A stretch of 35,767 bases of DNA from Nostoc sp. S4 (GTDB lineage: Bacteria; Cyanobacteriota; Cyanobacteriia; Cyanobacteriales; Nostocaceae). Below the pieces are notes generated by a model that saw only the letters and a program-made list of their open reading frames with translations, had not been told where the DNA came from and made no database searches. A program made the translations under genes and the position numbers. Shown here piece after piece: positions 34,030 to 35,767 of this stretch (positions within the stretch are counted from its first letter, which is position 1; each line of letters starts with the position of its first letter). The stretch is from contig JAQYWR010000010.1 in assembly GCA_029379225.1 (NCBI GenBank), positions 121,036-156,802 on the forward strand, written 5' to 3'.

Positions 34030-34646
34030 TCAAATCCCAGGCTTAGTAAAAATAGTTAGCAACACAGGCCCTAATAAATAATTGTGACTCAAACACACTA
34101 GTCCAGCACAGGAACCTAGAAGCTGACGTTGATTAGGGCTGTAGAGTCTAATTCCACGGGAGAAATTGGTAATATTTGAGGTTCTGTATCTTTTTTGGAA
34201 GTAATGTCAACCAAATAAAAGTATCCACCAGGAGAAAGTACCCGTGCTATTTCATTAAATACCTGTTGAGGTTCCAAATAATGTAAAAAGCTGATAGTGC
34301 TGAAAACAGCATCAAACTGACCATCAGCAAAAGCAAGAGACTCAGCTTTGCCCTCAACAAAAATCAAGCGTGGATGATGGTGGTTGCTCAGTCTTGCCAT
34401 CCGCAACATATTAGTAGATAAATCTAATCCAATGCCTTTGAGAGCGGTAAATTCACTAGCAAGGCGTTCAAGTAAGCGTCCAGTACCACACCCTATATCG
34501 AGTACATTTACTTGTTTTGGTAAATTGATATACTCTAGCAATCGTTTGTGGATGGCTCGATAAAATACTGAAGGAAAGAGCCAATCGTAGCTTGATGCCC
34601 AGCGATCAAAAAGCAACTTTTTGTTACTAAAAAAGCCAAAGGTCAT
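34030..34646 (-). pseudogene. Class I SAM-dependent methyltransferase, frameshifted near its end
   Basis: The start at 34646 opens a frame with FDRWASSYDWLFPSVFYRAI, motif I VLDIGCGTGRLLERL, an acidic motif II region (GIGLDLST) and motif III FDAVFSTISFLHYLE. As read, it stops at 34116 after 176 residues with the tail ELDSTALINVSF. From 34155 the next frame reads GIRLYSPNQRQLLGSCAGLV and LSHNYLLGPVLLTIFTKPG, ending at TGA 34030-34032. That is the usual C-terminus of this cyanobacterial UbiE-like family. One missing G in CCC-GT-GGA (near 34157), restoring CCC-GGT-GGA (Pro-Gly-Gly), would rejoin them. It is a pseudogene, a recent mutation or a sequencing error. Confidence 0.8.
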
Positions 34647-34970
34647 TAGTTTTCGCAGTTTCCCTGAAGCTTAATGCTTTTTAGGGTAAGAAGTACCTGC
34701 GCCTCCAAGAAGTTAGTTAACTATAGCTTTGCAGTCCGGCAATATCTAGCCTAACGTTTAGCAAATTACTTATAATTACCTTAGTAAATTATCAGGAATT
34801 TGGCACTTGAGTTTGTAGTTAAGAGTGTTCTTAGAGAATTATGATATCTCTGTAGAAAACCAAAAAACGAGCAATCACTGCATAAAACTATCAGACTTGA
34901 CCGTATATATTTATAGAGGTTCAAATACAACAAACTAAATATATTTGGAAAACTATCAAGGAGAGCAATT
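34647..34970. other. Divergent spacer before the Mo-nitro_C gene
   Basis: 324 bp, AT-rich, no gene. A minus-strand frame at 34781-35002 looks random. Promoters for both neighbours should lie here. Confidence 0.35.
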
Positions 34971-35258
34971 ATGTCAAGCTTTATTAAAATTAGGTTACAC
35001 AACGATTTACTGCACCCAGCGCGCGAGTGGTTGGAAGCAATAGAAATTCATAACTCCAAATTAGCTCATTTCCTCTGCAAAACTATTCCTGCTCAATGTC
35101 CGTTTGAACGAGACATCTGTGTGTTAGGTCGCAAGCTATTTCATCTTCCATCAATGTGTAAATTAAATCCACTATACAGCGAAGTTGTTGGATTACGTTT
35201 TAGAGCACTCTGTTATCTTGCCGATAAATGCGGTGAAGATGTCACAGCATATTGTTAA
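34971..35258 (+). CDS. Mo-dependent nitrogenase C-terminus family protein (Mo-nitro_C)
   Basis: 95 residues. LHPAREWLEAIEIHNSKLAH, AQCPFERDICVLGRKLFH, and CKLNPLYSEVVGLRFRALCY with CGEDVTAYC match the cyanobacterial family called Mo-dependent nitrogenase C-terminus. Four of its Cys are in the conserved blocks IPAQCPFERD, SMCKLNP, ALCYLADKC and TAYC. Despite the name, such stand-alone proteins have no proven nitrogenase role. No nif gene is in the window. AGGAGA lies just before the ATG. Confidence 0.85.
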   Translation: MSSFIKIRLHNDLLHPAREWLEAIEIHNSKLAHFLCKTIPAQCPFERDICVLGRKLFHLPSMCKLNPLYSEVVGLRFRALCYLADKCGEDVTAYC

Positions 35259-35361
35259 TAGTCAGTTGAATAGTGCTTTATTCTTTGATTTAGCACCCAT
35301 CGGAATTGCAGACTTCTGCTTGTTAGTTAGTCTTATTTATACTAGATTATAGCCTATTTAT

Positions 35362-35499
35362 TTATAAAGTAAATCTAAGAGGATGTTTGAAAAGTTTATC
35401 GATTTCACGCTTGCGGCCACCTGGTTTTGGTTCTGGAATTAGGTCGCTAAGAAATTCATATTGGGTGCGTGTTAGGTTGCTGGGATATGCTTTACTCAT
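35362..35499 (-). pseudogene. IS5-family transposase, N-terminal stub
   Basis: From ATG 35497-35499 the minus strand reads SKAYPSNLTRTQYEFLSDLI, then PEPKPGGRKREID, the N-terminus of IS5-group transposases. It then runs directly into the left terminal inverted repeat (KLFKHPLR) and stops at TAA 35362-35364. The DDE catalytic core is absent, so it cannot be active. Confidence 0.8.
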
Positions 35500-35589
35500 C
35501 TCACTCTCTCAGCGCTGTTTATTATCTATTCACAGCTTATTATACTGAGAGAGCTTTTTTACACCCTTTCCGACTTTTCAAACATCCTC
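35379..35589. mobile_element. 211-bp MITE derived from an IS5-family element
   Basis: Perfect 17-bp terminal inverted repeats: GAGGATGTTTGAAAAGT at 35379-35395 and its inverse at 35573-35589. They are flanked by TAA on both sides (35376-35378 and 35590-35592), a likely 3-bp target duplication. It keeps the first ~35 transposase codons and an internal 9-bp inverted repeat (CTCTCTCAG 35504-35512, CTGAGAGAG 35545-35553). It is non-autonomous and could be moved by a full-length relative. Confidence 0.88.
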
Positions 35590-35691
35590 TAAAGATGGGA
35601 AATTAGAAAAAGGAAAACCGCTAAGATACGGCTTATACAGTGTATTTTCGTAGAAATAAATGAAGCGGAAGTTGAATAGAACATAAACACA

Positions 35692-35724
35692 AACCCCCTA
35701 GCTGTTGTAAAGCGCTAGAGGGTT
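35692..35724 (-). terminator. rRNA operon terminator
   Basis: On the minus strand AACCCTCTAGC (35714-35724) pairs with GCTAGGGGGTT (35692-35702) over 11 bp with one mismatch, followed by TGTGTTTATG. It lies 17 nt after the 5S rRNA 3' end. Confidence 0.75.
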
Positions 35725-35740
35725 AGAGTTGAAATATAAA

Positions 35741-35767
35741 CCTGGCATCGAGCTATTTTCACGTAGG
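35741..35767 (-). rRNA. rrf: 5S rRNA, 3' end (partial, runs off right edge)
   Basis: The minus strand reads GTGAAAATAGCTCGATGCC and AGG, the conserved 3' terminus of cyanobacterial 5S rRNA, ending near 35741. The remainder, and the 23S and 16S genes if the operon is standard, lie to the right of the window. Confidence 0.75.

Noticed and set aside
34781..35002. 73-codon minus-strand frame overlapping the Mo-nitro_C start
   Set aside because: Overlaps the promoter and start of a well-supported gene; low-complexity and hydrophobic by base composition.

Overview
The window comes from a filamentous cyanobacterium, most likely one of the Nostocales. Evidence for this: frequent HIP1-type GCGATCGC octamers, arrays of heptanucleotide tandem repeats between genes, a gltA gene followed by ndhA-ndhI-ndhG-ndhE, a five-gene Tax/Pix/Hmp-type chemosensory operon with a PATAN-REC (PatA-like) protein, a cyanobacterial Mo-nitro_C protein and a cyanobacterial 5S rRNA 3' end. 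The species cannot be fixed from the sequence alone.

Layout. 1-2116 (minus): a NACHT NTPase gene running off the left edge, split by an in-frame TGA. 2354-10572 (minus): a chemosensory operon in the order PATAN-REC, CheY, CheW, MCP, CheA-REC, ending at a hairpin. 10573-11320: a long leader with a 54-nt hairpin and a repeated motif. 11321-12640: a HAD phosphatase and a small secreted protein. 12641-13760: relics of a Uma2 gene, a possible type I restriction specificity gene and an unrecognised gene. 13852-18699: tRNA-Leu(UAG), alanine racemase, an HNH endonuclease and a DHH phosphoesterase, with long empty spacers. 18800-20416: a decayed TPR-HNH gene and an antitoxin/toxin pair whose toxin is cut by an amber codon. 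20617-26634: sixA, gltA, ndhAIGE and nadK, the metabolic core. 26635-28511: a candidate small RNA, an orphan OlsB-like N-acyltransferase, a gene fragment and a dead metallophosphoesterase. 28871-32381: two tandem paralogous GT-C glycosyltransferases. 32948-35258: a small disordered protein, a GNAT, a frameshifted methyltransferase and a Mo-nitro_C protein. 35362-35767: an IS5-derived MITE, then the terminator and 3' end of an rRNA operon entering from the right on the minus strand.

How genes work together. The five chemosensory genes form one signalling path: MCP receptor, CheW adaptor, CheA kinase with its own receiver, and two response regulators, likely controlling type IV pilus motility. 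ndhA, I, G and E encode membrane-arm and connecting subunits of NDH-1; citrate synthase and NAD kinase flank them. Two of the three spacers inside the ndh cluster carry heptamer-based hairpins and the third carries a simple hairpin.

The strongest pattern outside normal genes is decay. At least six accessory genes carry single in-frame stops or single-base frameshifts, using all three stop codons. This argues for ordinary pseudogenisation, or assembly error at some sites, rather than recoding. I did not find a convincing wholly new system. The best leads are the inverted heptamer arrays in the ndh operon, the small RNA candidate after nadK, the cyanobacteriochrome-like GAF domain in the chemoreceptor, and the orphan lipid-type N-acyltransferase.
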